A stretch of 64,000 bases of DNA from Lichenihabitans psoromatis. GTDB lineage: Bacteria > Pseudomonadota > Alphaproteobacteria > Rhizobiales > Beijerinckiaceae. Every line of letters starts with the position of its first letter. Position 1 is the first letter of the stretch. A program made the translations under genes and the position numbers. Below, in pieces: positions 36,068-45,072 of the stretch. The stretch is taken from contig NZ_CP036515.1 in the NCBI RefSeq assembly GCF_004323635.1, forward strand, positions 2,977,501 to 3,041,500, in the 5' to 3' direction. The notes beneath the pieces are model-generated. The model worked only from the letters and a program-made list of their open reading frames with translations. It searched no databases and had not been told where the DNA came from.

Positions 36068-37642
36068 ATGAGCACCGACACGTGGGACATGCCGGGCACG
36101 ATCCTGGTCGGCAAGAGCGCGACCTTCGAGCGGCTGACCTTGTCGCTCGGCAACCGGCACGGACTCGTGACCGGGGCAACCGGCACCGGCAAGACCGTGA
36201 CGCTGCAGAAGCTCGCCGAAGGATTTTCCAATGCCGGGGTCCCCGTGATCGCGGCTGACGTGAAAGGCGACCTCGCCGGGATCGCGATGGCGGGAAACGG
36301 CCGTGCCGCCTTGACGCAGAGAGCCGCCGCCATCGGCATCCCCTACGAGCCCGATCGGTTCCCAACCGTCTTCTGGGACGTGTTCGGCCAGCAGGGTCAC
36401 CCGATCCGCGCTACGATCGCCGAGATGGGTCCGCTGCTGGTCGCGCGCCTGCTCGAGTTGAACCCCGTACAGGAGGGCGTTCTCAACGTCGCCTTCAAGG
36501 TCGCGGACGAACAGGGCTTGCTGCTGCTCGACCTGAAAGACCTGCGGTCGATGCTGCAATATATTTCCGAACATGCGGCTGAGCTGACCAAGAGCTACGG
36601 CAATGTGGCTCCCGCCACGATCGGCACGATCCAGCGACAATTGCTGGTGCTCGAGGCCCAGGGCGCCACAAGCTTTCTCGGCGAGCCGGCGCTCGATATC
36701 CTGGACTTCATCGCGACCGATCGGGATGGGCGCGGGATCGTCAATATCCTGGCAGCCGACAAGCTGGTGCGAAGCCCGCGCCTCTATGCGACCTTTCTCC
36801 TGTGGTTCCTGTCGGAGCTCTTCCAGCAATTGCCGGAAGTCGGCGATCCCGAAAAGCCAAAGCTGGTGTTCTTCTTCGATGAGGCGCATCTGCTGTTCGA
36901 CAATGCGCCGAAGAGCCTGATGGACGCCATCGAGCAGGTGGTGCGGCTGATCCGGTCGAAGGGGGTCGGTGTTTATTTTGTCACCCAGAACCCGCTCGAC
37001 GTCCCCGACACCGTCCTTGGCCAATTAAGCAACCGCGTCCAACACGCCCTGCGGGCGTTTACGCCGCGCGATCAACGCGCCGTCAAGGCGGCTGCCGATA
37101 CGTTTCGACAGAACCCGGCTTTCGATACCGCATCCGTCATCACCCAACTCGCGGTGGGCGAGGCGCTCGTCTCGATGCTGCAGAAGGATGGAACGCCCGA
37201 AATCGTACAGCGATCGCTGATCGCGCCGCCCGCCTCCCGTGTCGGGCCGATCACGCCCGCCGAGCGGCAGGCCATCATTGACAATGGCCCGATCACGGGC
37301 AAATACGACACCGCGGTCGACCGAGACAGCGCCTTTGAAATTCTGAAAGCGCGCGCCGAGGGCAGGGCGGCTTCCGTCGCTCCGGGGTCAGGTCAGCCTT
37401 CATCGCCGCAAGCGAACGTGCCGCAAGCCGGCGCTCCGCAGGCGGCCTCACAGAGCGGCGGGCTGCTGGGCGAGGTTGGTGGCGCGCTTGGACGCTTGTG
37501 GAATAGTGGAGCGAGCAGTCGCGGACGCCTCTCGACCGGGCAGATGGTGATGCGGTCGGCGCTGCAATCGATGGCCCGCTCAGTCGGCACGCAGGTCGCC
37601 CGGGAGATCATCCGAGGCGTTCTCGGCGGCATTCAAAAGTAG
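36068..37642 (+). CDS. YjgR/DUF853-type HerA-like ATPase
   Basis: 524 aa. Walker A GATGTGKT near residue 36, Walker B LVFFFDEAH near 268, and the HerA-family segment TQNPLDVPDTVLGQLSNRVQHALRAF. The C-terminus has a Gln/Ala/Pro linker and a short conserved end. Family members resemble DNA-translocating ATPases, but the cellular role of YjgR is unknown. Single gene with no DNA-processing partner beside it. Confidence 0.88.
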   Translation: MSTDTWDMPGTILVGKSATFERLTLSLGNRHGLVTGATGTGKTVTLQKLAEGFSNAGVPVIAADVKGDLAGIAMAGNGRAALTQRAAAIGIPYEPDRFPTVFWDVFGQQGHPIRATIAEMGPLLVARLLELNPVQEGVLNVAFKVADEQGLLLLDLKDLRSMLQYISEHAAELTKSYGNVAPATIGTIQRQLLVLEAQGATSFLGEPALDILDFIATDRDGRGIVNILAADKLVRSPRLYATFLLWFLSELFQQLPEVGDPEKPKLVFFFDEAHLLFDNAPKSLMDAIEQVVRLIRSKGVGVYFVTQNPLDVPDTVLGQLSNRVQHALRAFTPRDQRAVKAAADTFRQNPAFDTASVITQLAVGEALVSMLQKDGTPEIVQRSLIAPPASRVGPITPAERQAIIDNGPITGKYDTAVDRDSAFEILKARAEGRAASVAPGSGQPSSPQANVPQAGAPQAASQSGGLLGEVGGALGRLWNSGASSRGRLSTGQMVMRSALQSMARSVGTQVAREIIRGVLGGIQK

Positions 37643-37752
37643 CGTCGCGCAACCGAGCGACAGGTATAAACAAAGCATTAATGGCAGCGATGTAATTCAC
37701 AAAAGTGTTGCACATGATGGCTACTTCAAGGCAATCGAGCTGGAGTGAGCCT

Positions 37753-39360
37753 ATGTCGAGCGTGTCATCAGTCCCCGAAACAAAGCCATCGGGCGTCAAA
37801 TTCGACCATAAGGTCGACTATCGCGGCGTCATCGTCTTCTTCGCTGTTTTCGCGATTGGTCTTGCTTATGCGGCCTATAACGTCTGGCACGATGTCAGCT
37901 CAGCGGGCACGCAGTCCCACGGTATTCTGGTCTATATGCTTCTCGGCGTCGCGTTGCTGATCGCGCTCGCGTTTGAATTCGTCAACGGATTCCATGACAC
38001 CGCCAACGCGGTCGCGACCGTGATCTATACGCATTCGCTGAAGCCGAATGTTGCGGTCGTCTGGTCGGGCTTCTTCAACTTCCTCGGTGTGTTGACCTCG
38101 ACCGGCGCAGTGGCCTTCGGCATCGTGTCGCTGCTGCCGGTGGAACTCATCCTGCAGGTCGGCTCGGACGCCGGCTTCGCGATGGTTTTCGCGCTGTTGA
38201 TCGCGGCCATCATCTGGAACCTCGGGACTTGGTATCTTGGCCTGCCCGCATCGAGCTCGCATACGCTGATCGGCTCGATCATCGGCGTCGGCGTCGCCAA
38301 TGCGTTGATGCGCGGTCGCAGCGGCACCTCGGGTGTCGATTGGGATCAGGCCATGTCGGTCGGCAAGGCGCTGATCTTGTCGCCGATCGTCGGCTTCATG
38401 TTCGCCGGCGCGCTGCTGATGATCCTCAAGACCTTCGTCAAGATCCCGGCCCTCTATCAGTCGCCGAAGCCGGGCGAGACGCCGCCGCTGTGGATCCGCG
38501 CTCTGCTGATCTTCACCTGCACCGGCGTGTCGTTCGCGCATGGGTCGAACGATGGTCAGAAGGGCATGGGCCTCATCATGCTGATCCTGATCGGGACCGT
38601 GCCGACCGCTTATGCGCTCAATCGCGCACTCCCCGACAGCCATGTCGCCTCGTTCGAGCAGAATTCGGAAGCGGCCTCCAAGGTGATCGACGCAAAGGCG
38701 CTCGGCTACAACATCACCGGCGACCCGCGTCCCGCCGTCACGGCCTTCATTCGCGACAAGAAACTCGACGATGGGATCTACCCGTCCCTCGCCGCCCTGA
38801 TCCGCGACGTCTCGAACCAGGTGAAGAGCTACGGCAACCTGGCGCAGGTGCCGTCAAACGAAGTCGGCAACACGCGGAACGATATGTATCTGGTGTCGGA
38901 GGCGCTTCGCACGCTGCCGAAAATCCAGGACAACCAGCTCTCGCCGGCCGAAACCGCGACCCTCACGACCTATAAGAAGAGCCTGGATACCTCGACCAAG
39001 TTCATCCCGACCTGGGTGAAGGTCGTTGTCGCTCTGGCGCTTGGCCTCGGCACCATGATCGGCTGGAAGCGGATCGTCGTGACGGTCGGCGAAAAGATCG
39101 GTAAGACCCACATGACCTACGCGCAGGGTGCCTCGGCCGAATTGGTCGCCATGGCAACCATCGCGGCGGCCGACAATTTCGGTCTTCCGGTTTCGACCAC
39201 GCATATTCTCTCGTCGGGGATCGCCGGCACAATGGCGGCCAATGGCTCCGGCATCCAGGCCGAAACCATCCGCAACATTGCGCTCGCCTGGGTCCTGACC
39301 CTGCCGGTCGCGATGCTCTTGTCCGGCACGCTGTTCGTGATCTTCAGCCACATCTTCTGA
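37753..39360 (+). CDS. pit: Inorganic phosphate transporter, Pit family
   Basis: About 535 aa inner-membrane permease. Both PHO4 signatures are visible: FVNGFHDTANAVATVI in the first half and SFAHGSNDGQKGMG in the second, with a further ISTTH-like VSTTHILSSG near the end. A soluble insert (about residues 300-410) splits the two halves. Low-affinity metal-phosphate/H+ symport is the usual activity. GGAG precedes the ATG at 37753; an upstream Met at 37705 is less likely. No clear Pho box found. A strong terminator follows. Confidence 0.93.
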   Translation: MSSVSSVPETKPSGVKFDHKVDYRGVIVFFAVFAIGLAYAAYNVWHDVSSAGTQSHGILVYMLLGVALLIALAFEFVNGFHDTANAVATVIYTHSLKPNVAVVWSGFFNFLGVLTSTGAVAFGIVSLLPVELILQVGSDAGFAMVFALLIAAIIWNLGTWYLGLPASSSHTLIGSIIGVGVANALMRGRSGTSGVDWDQAMSVGKALILSPIVGFMFAGALLMILKTFVKIPALYQSPKPGETPPLWIRALLIFTCTGVSFAHGSNDGQKGMGLIMLILIGTVPTAYALNRALPDSHVASFEQNSEAASKVIDAKALGYNITGDPRPAVTAFIRDKKLDDGIYPSLAALIRDVSNQVKSYGNLAQVPSNEVGNTRNDMYLVSEALRTLPKIQDNQLSPAETATLTTYKKSLDTSTKFIPTWVKVVVALALGLGTMIGWKRIVVTVGEKIGKTHMTYAQGASAELVAMATIAAADNFGLPVSTTHILSSGIAGTMAANGSGIQAETIRNIALAWVLTLPVAMLLSGTLFVIFSHIF

Positions 39361-39384
39361 CCGAACAGCACATAATCTTGCACG

Positions 39385-39412
39385 AAGGCCCGGCAGCGAT
39401 GCCGGGCCTTTT
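39385..39412 (+). terminator. Rho-independent terminator after the Pit gene
   Basis: AAGGCCCGGC and GCCGGGCCTT form a perfect 10-bp stem with loop AGCGAT (39385-39410), followed by TTTT. It begins 24 bases after the stop codon. Confidence 0.92.
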
Positions 39413-39563
39413 CGCGTTCTAGCCCCCCGGCAGCGGAGCGCACGCTTGATCGACGGTTCCGGCTTCTGTGACACTTCTCGGTGGGCATCGAGGATCGGGC
39501 GATTTCCTCACGGCCACGTTTGCTCTAAGGACACCGGAACAGATCTTTTCAAGCGGAGCCCGC

Positions 39564-40946
39564 ATGGCCTCGATCGACGCCGTTCTGACCAAACTCGACA
39601 GCAACCTCGACGGTGCGCTCACGCGTCTGTTCGATCTGCTGGCCATTCCGTCAATTTCGACAGACCCGGCTTTCGCGCCGGATTGCGAGCGGGCCGCCCA
39701 GTGGCTCTCGACCGAACTTAGCAGCATCGGCTTCACGGCGTCGGTGCGACCCACCGCCGGCCGCCCGATGGTCGTGGCTCATGCCAAGGGAACTCGGCGA
39801 GACGTTCCGCATGTGTTGTTCTACGGCCATTACGATGTGCAGCCGGTCGATCCTCGCGCGCTTTGGACCAGCGACCCCTTCAAGGCCGAGCGTGTCACGA
39901 CCGATGTGGGTGACGTGATCGTGGCGCGCGGCGCGTCGGACGACAAAGGTCAGCTCATGACCTTCGTCGAAGCCTGCCGGGCCTTCTCGGAAACGGGCGG
40001 TTTGCCATGCGACGTCTCGATCCTGTTTGAGGGCGAGGAAGAGACCGGGTCGCCATCGCTTCCCGCGTTCCTGGCCGAGAATAAGACGGAACTGAAAGCC
40101 GATCTGGCTCTGGTCTGTGACACCGGTATGTGGGACGCCGATACCCCCTCAATCACGACCATGCTGCGCGGTCTCGTGCTCGAAGAGGTGGTGATCCGGG
40201 GCGCAAGTCGGGATCTCCATTCCGGGATGTTCGGCGGCGCGGCCGTCAATCCGATCCATGTCCTGGCCCGCATCATCGCCGACCTTCAGGGGTCGGATGG
40301 CAAGATCACGCTGCCTGGCTTTTACGAGGGCGTCGAAGAACTACCCGACGCGGTCGCCGAGCAATGGAAGGCGTTGCCGTTCGACGAAAGCGCTTTTCTG
40401 GGCGACGTCGGTCTGTCGCAGCCGGTCGGGGAGGTCGATCGGAGCGTGCTCGAGAAGATCTGGTCGCGCCCGACCTGTGACGTGAACGGGATCAGCGGCG
40501 GCTACGAGGGGAAGGGATCGAAGACGGTCCTGCCCGCCATGGCGAGCGCTAAATTTTCGTTCCGCCTCGTCAGCAAGCAGAACCCGGCCAAGATCGCCGA
40601 AGCGTTCCGCGCCTTCGTGCGGGCGCGTCTGCCCGATGATTGTACGGTGGAGTTCCTGTCGCATGGCTCCAGTCCGGCGCTGCAACTGCCGTTTTCGTCC
40701 GAAGCGCTGAACCGCGCCCGTCGCGCTTTGACGCAGGAATGGGGCAAGGAGCCGGTGCTGGCCGGGTCGGGAGGCTCGATCCCGATCGTCGGCTCGTTCA
40801 AGCAGGACATGAAGATGGACGCCTTGATGATCGGCTTTGCGCTCGACGACGATCGCATCCACTCGCCCAACGAAAAGTATAATCTCACCTCGTTCAGCAA
40901 GGGCGCGCGCTCGTGGGCCCGCATCCTCAACGCATTGGCGCTCTAG
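39564..40946 (+). CDS. M20 family metallopeptidase (dipeptidase)
   Basis: 460 aa dizinc peptidase. Metal and catalytic motifs: GHYDVQP near residue 90, RGASDDKGQ near 122, EGEEETGSP near 157, and the late His in IHSPNEKYN near 435. The size and lid domain match the CNDP/PepV-like dipeptidases of Rhizobiales rather than ArgE. GGAG lies before the ATG at 39564. Likely cleaves dipeptides in the cytosol. Confidence 0.92.
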   Translation: MASIDAVLTKLDSNLDGALTRLFDLLAIPSISTDPAFAPDCERAAQWLSTELSSIGFTASVRPTAGRPMVVAHAKGTRRDVPHVLFYGHYDVQPVDPRALWTSDPFKAERVTTDVGDVIVARGASDDKGQLMTFVEACRAFSETGGLPCDVSILFEGEEETGSPSLPAFLAENKTELKADLALVCDTGMWDADTPSITTMLRGLVLEEVVIRGASRDLHSGMFGGAAVNPIHVLARIIADLQGSDGKITLPGFYEGVEELPDAVAEQWKALPFDESAFLGDVGLSQPVGEVDRSVLEKIWSRPTCDVNGISGGYEGKGSKTVLPAMASAKFSFRLVSKQNPAKIAEAFRAFVRARLPDDCTVEFLSHGSSPALQLPFSSEALNRARRALTQEWGKEPVLAGSGGSIPIVGSFKQDMKMDALMIGFALDDDRIHSPNEKYNLTSFSKGARSWARILNALAL

Positions 40947-40969
40947 CCGGCGACGCTCTGCGCCGACGG

Positions 40970-41716
40970 CTAGCTCAGAACACGATAATGGTAGGGATAG
41001 GCGTCGCTGAAGCCGATCCGCCTATAGAGCCGACAAGCCGCGATATTGTCTGCTCCGACTTGAAGATAGGCCGAGGCCGCGCCCTGTGCGGCTCCCCAGG
41101 CCATCAAGGCGGACACAAGCCGCTCACCCAACTTCCGCCCCCGCCAATCGGGGTGGACCACGAGCTCGAATAAGCCGATCCGCTCCCCTTCGATGACGGC
41201 CAGCCCATAGCCTATCGGCTGTGCGTCCTGCGCGAGGATCGTCGCAAAAACGGTTTGGCGCTGGATGTTCGAGATCAGCGCATGATGCGACAGCCTGAAT
41301 GCGGCTGGGATCGCGGTTGCTTCGGCGACGCCATCAAGCCAATGCGGGCTCGCCTGAGTTTCGAGCCGGATCATCGGATCGGGATCCGCGACAACCCGAT
41401 CGAGCCGCTTTGTCATAACGATGGTCGGGTCGACGCGCGTGTAGCCCGCATGGTCGAGGAGTTCATCGACAGAGGCATCGGCCAGCGGCGTCAGCCGAAA
41501 CACTACCGGCAGGCCATGCCGTCGATAAAGCGTTTCGGCGTCGCGCCTCACGGCCTCGAAGTCGGGGCCGGGGCTTCAGGCATTGGCCGAATTGGCTCGC
41601 TTTGTATAACCATCATGCAGGCGCAGCAGCCAGCCGCCACTCAGCACAGTCGTTTTGGCCGGCCACGCATTGAAGCCGCATTCCTCGATGGATCGGATGG
41701 CCGCGTTGTCGATCAT
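40970..41716 (-). pseudogene. GNAT N-acetyltransferase interrupted by an in-frame TGA
   Basis: Read through, this is one GNAT protein of about 248 residues: N-terminus MIDNAAIRSIEECGFNAW..GWLLRLHDGYTKRANSAN, then a single TGA at 41578-41576, then SPGPDFEAVRRDAETLYRRHGLP in the same frame and the acetyl-CoA-binding part (VVHPDWRGRKLGERLV, NIAACRLYRRIGF). The stop replaces one codon in a normally continuous family region. Options are a recent nonsense mutation, re-initiation at the GTG near 41551 giving 193 aa, readthrough, or a sequencing error. It overlaps the upstream HAD gene by one base. Confidence 0.75.
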
Positions 41717-42378
41717 CAGGGCTCCGGATCTAACAGCGCGTCGAGCGAGGCGACGATCCGGGTTGGCGGCAAGTCGTGATATTCGTCGGGCATGCCGCCG
41801 CGGTTGAGCCAAACGGTTCCGAACCCAAAGGCCGCCGCGCCCGCGATATCGCAACGGTTCGACGACACGAAGGTTACGTCGGCTGGCGGCGTCCCGAACT
41901 GTGTTTCGACAAGCGCATAGCCACGCGGGTCCGTCTTGAAGGTCCGGAGTAGATCGACCGACAGAACCGCATCGAGCACCGGGCCGAGACCGGCCGCCGA
42001 AACAGCACCACGCACCATGGCCTCGGTTGCGTTGGACAGGATGGCGGTCGCGCAACCCTCGCGCTTGAGCCGCGCCAAGGTGGGCCGGGCATCGGGGTAG
42101 GGCGTCAACGTCTCGTAGGCGGTCAGCAATTTCTGCCGCGTGGTTGGATCCAGCCCACCACAGCGCGCCGCCGCATAATCGAGCGCAGCTTCGGTGATGG
42201 CCCAGAAATCGACGTAGCGGCCCATGAGGACGCGCACCCAGCTATATTCGAGCTGTTTCTGTCGCCAGAGCTCGGACAGCCTGTCGGTTTGCGCGCCGAT
42301 CTCGCCGCGCAACGGGATGACGGCCGCATGGACGTCGAACAGGGTCCCATAGGCGTCGAAGACGAACAGACGAGGCAT
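41716..42378 (-). CDS. (S)-2-haloacid dehalogenase-like HAD protein
   Basis: 220 aa, haloacid dehalogenase type II. The full residue set of L-2-haloacid dehalogenase is in place with matching spacing: nucleophile D8 (FDAYGTLFD), T12, R39, S115, K148, Y154, S172, N174 and D177 (SSNRCD). The predicted reaction is hydrolysis of (S)-2-haloalkanoates to (R)-2-hydroxyacids; a natural non-halogen substrate is possible. Five bases downstream of murJ and overlapping the GNAT gene by one base. Confidence 0.88.
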   Translation of the reverse strand: MPRLFVFDAYGTLFDVHAAVIPLRGEIGAQTDRLSELWRQKQLEYSWVRVLMGRYVDFWAITEAALDYAAARCGGLDPTTRQKLLTAYETLTPYPDARPTLARLKREGCATAILSNATEAMVRGAVSAAGLGPVLDAVLSVDLLRTFKTDPRGYALVETQFGTPPADVTFVSSNRCDIAGAAAFGFGTVWLNRGGMPDEYHDLPPTRIVASLDALLDPEP

Positions 42379-42383
42379 GGCGT

Positions 42384-43934
42384 TCAGGCCTTTGCTTTGA
42401 CGAACCGGCGCGGCAGGCCGGGCAATTTCACCTGCAGCACCCAGAGGGCGCCCAGCAAGGTGACACCATAGAGTGCGGCGGCCGGCATGCCGATCAACAA
42501 CAGCGAAAGTTCTCCGCGTGTCGTCAGATGTCGCGCATAATCTTCAATCGACGGCGCCGCGAGCACGATGAACGCGCCGAGCGCGAGGCATCCGACATCG
42601 ACCGCCACGGCGACGCGCGCCAGCGTCTCATCGAGCCGCATGGTGCCTTTCAGGCTCGCGAGCGTGACGAGGATCAGGAGGTTGATCCAGGCCCCGACGG
42701 CGGTGGCGGTCGCGAGGCCGACGGCCCCGAGCGGCTTGTAGAGCAGCAGTTTCAGCGCGAGATTGAGGGCCACGGCCGCCAGGGAGGCGATCATCGGCGT
42801 GGTCGTATCGCCTCTCGCCTGGAAGCTCGCGACGGCCGAGCGGATCAGCACGATCGGCAGAAGGCCGATCCCATAGGCGGCCAAGACCGCGGCAGAGGCT
42901 GCGGCATCCGCCGCCGTGAATTGGCCGCGCTGAAAGACGCCTTGCATGATCTCGCGCGGCATCAGCATGAACATCAGAAAGAACGGCGCCGAGAGCGCCA
43001 AGGTCAGCGCCATGGTGCGGTTTTGCACGTGTAGCGCGGCGCCAGCATCGCCTTGCGCCAGCCGCCGGCTCATTTCGGGCAGCAGCACCGTGCCGGCCGC
43101 GATCCCGATCACGCCGATCGGCAGCTGATAGATGCGCTCGGCATAGTAGATTGACGACGGGCCGCCGGTCGGCAGCATCGATGAGATGATCGTATCGGCG
43201 AAGATGGCGATTTGAACGCCGGCGGAGCCGATGACGGCGGGGCCGAGCGCCCGAAAAAATCGGCGCACGTCCGTGCTCCAACGCGGCCTGACAAGCTTTT
43301 CCATCACTCCGGCGCGGCGGGCCGCCACCAGCATCATGACGAGTTGCAGCACACCCGAGACCGTGACGCCGACGCTTGCGGCGATCCCGGCATTTGGAAA
43401 CAGGAATGCCACGCCGAGGAACATCACCATGACGACGTTCAGCAGCACCGGCGCGAAAGCGGCGGCCGTGAAGCGGCGATTGGCGTTCAACGTGCCGGAC
43501 TGAAGCGTCACCAAGGTGACGCAGAGCAGATATGGGAATGTGATGCGGGTCATGCTGATCGCATGATCCATCTTGGTCGGATCGCTTTCGAAGCCAGGCG
43601 CCAGCAGACGCACGAGCTCCGGCGTGAACGCCATGGCCAGAACCAGCAGCACGATCTGTGAAGCGAGCAGAATTGTGAAGATCTGGCTCGCAAACGTCTT
43701 GGCTCGCTCCGGCCCTTCCGTCTCCAGCACGCGGGAGTAGGACGGCACGTAAGCCGAATTGAACGCGCCTTCCCCAAAAATGGCGCGGAAATGATTGGGA
43801 AGGCGGAACGCCACCACGAAGGCGTCGGCGACGCCGCCGGCGCCAAGGATCGCGCTGAGCGCGACGTCCCGCAGGAAGCCGGTTCCACGCGACAGGATGG
43901 TCAGGCCACCGACCGAGAGCAGACTTCTATACAT
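42384..43934 (-). CDS. murJ: Lipid II flippase MurJ
   Basis: About 516 aa, 14 membrane helices, MOP superfamily. N-terminus MYRSLLSVGGLTILSRGTGFLRD and the segment RLPNHFRAIFGEGAFNSAYVPSYSR are diagnostic. It moves lipid II to the periplasmic face for peptidoglycan synthesis. Homologues start at the ATG used here; a GTG three codons earlier is also open. No strong ribosome site seen. Confidence 0.95.
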   Translation of the reverse strand: MYRSLLSVGGLTILSRGTGFLRDVALSAILGAGGVADAFVVAFRLPNHFRAIFGEGAFNSAYVPSYSRVLETEGPERAKTFASQIFTILLASQIVLLVLAMAFTPELVRLLAPGFESDPTKMDHAISMTRITFPYLLCVTLVTLQSGTLNANRRFTAAAFAPVLLNVVMVMFLGVAFLFPNAGIAASVGVTVSGVLQLVMMLVAARRAGVMEKLVRPRWSTDVRRFFRALGPAVIGSAGVQIAIFADTIISSMLPTGGPSSIYYAERIYQLPIGVIGIAAGTVLLPEMSRRLAQGDAGAALHVQNRTMALTLALSAPFFLMFMLMPREIMQGVFQRGQFTAADAAASAAVLAAYGIGLLPIVLIRSAVASFQARGDTTTPMIASLAAVALNLALKLLLYKPLGAVGLATATAVGAWINLLILVTLASLKGTMRLDETLARVAVAVDVGCLALGAFIVLAAPSIEDYARHLTTRGELSLLLIGMPAAALYGVTLLGALWVLQVKLPGLPRRFVKAKA

Positions 43935-44229
43935 CGGTGACACGATGCGTGACGAGGTTCGCCATGGCGGGCCGTAACAGGACGACTGTCCGGGCTCGCT
44001 CCGCTGCGCCCCTGCGGGGCCGTGTCGACGTCATCCGGCTTGATCCACTATTCATGATGCGAAAACGCATTCGCGACGGACGCGAAGGCGTTTTGCGTGA
44101 CTGTCGCCTCGGAGCCCGCACAACGACGTCGCGGGCCTGCCGAGGTTTGCGCGATCCATGCTTAACGGAACGCTTTCAACAAGGACTTAAACGGCCCGAA
44201 CCGCAACGGTCGAGCCGAACATCAGCCTT
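43935..44229. other. Intergenic region between murJ and sodB
   Basis: About 295 bases with no convincing gene; short frames on both strands lack ribosome sites and protein-like composition. It should contain the murJ promoter and the end of the sodB transcript. Confidence 0.45.
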
Positions 44230-44829
44230 TTACTTGACGGCGGCTGCGTGCATTTCCTCGACGTGTTCCCAATTGATCAGGTTCTCGACGAAGGCCTTGA
44301 GGTAATCGGGGCGGCGATTGCGGAAATCGATGTAATAGGAGTGCTCCCACACGTCGACACCGAGGATCGGCTTAGCGCCGTGAACCAGCGGGTTCTCGCC
44401 GTTTGCGGTCTTTGAAACTTCGAGCTTGCCATCCTTGACGGTCAGCCAAGCCCAGCCCGAACCAAATTGGGTGGTACCAGCCTGGATAAAGGCTTCGGTG
44501 AATTTATCGTAGGAGCCGAAGCTCTCGTCGATGGCCTTGGCGATCGACGCCGGGGGCTTGCCGCCACCGTTCGGCTTCATCCACTTCCAAAAATGGATGT
44601 GATTGTAATGCTGGCCGGCATTGTTGAAGAGAGCGGCGTTCTTGCCGAACGATCCAACCACGACCTCTTCGACAGACTTGTCTTCGAACTCGGTGCCCTT
44701 CAGCAGGTTATTGCCGTTGGTGACGTAAGCCTGGTGGTGCTTATCGTGATGAAATTCCAGGGTTTCCTTCGACATGTAAGGCGCCAACGCGTCATGCGCG
44801 TAGGGCAGCTCCGGGAGGGTGAAAGCCAT
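44230..44829 (-). CDS. sodB: Superoxide dismutase, iron type
   Basis: 199 aa Fe/Mn SOD family enzyme converting superoxide to oxygen and peroxide. Metal ligands H27, H77, D159 and H163 are present (DVWEHSYYIDF). Q73 in NNAGQHYNH is at the position used by Fe-type enzymes rather than the Gly of Mn-type. No signal peptide, so cytosolic. AAGGAG lies seven bases before the ATG; an open extension to 45021 is not used. Confidence 0.95.
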   Translation of the reverse strand: MAFTLPELPYAHDALAPYMSKETLEFHHDKHHQAYVTNGNNLLKGTEFEDKSVEEVVVGSFGKNAALFNNAGQHYNHIHFWKWMKPNGGGKPPASIAKAIDESFGSYDKFTEAFIQAGTTQFGSGWAWLTVKDGKLEVSKTANGENPLVHGAKPILGVDVWEHSYYIDFRNRRPDYLKAFVENLINWEHVEEMHAAAVK

Positions 44830-45072
44830 TTGAAACTCCTTGGTTGACGCGGAAGAGGGCCGAAACGGCCCCCTGCGCGACGGGCATGAAACTAGCGGCT
44901 GTTTGAAAAGGAGCAACCATGAAGGTGCGTGACGGGAACCGCTCGTCAGCACAATGATTTTACTTACTCTTTGAAACCCGCTTATTGTTTTTTTCGTGCT
45001 GGGCGGACGCTTCGGTAGCATGGGCGTTCACGAACCATGCTGAGACGGATCGACGGGAATGGATGACGCTTG

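Noticed and set aside
41576..41578. Selenocysteine reading of the GNAT TGA
   Set aside because: GNAT enzymes are not selenoproteins, the position is not catalytic, and no obvious SECIS hairpin follows.
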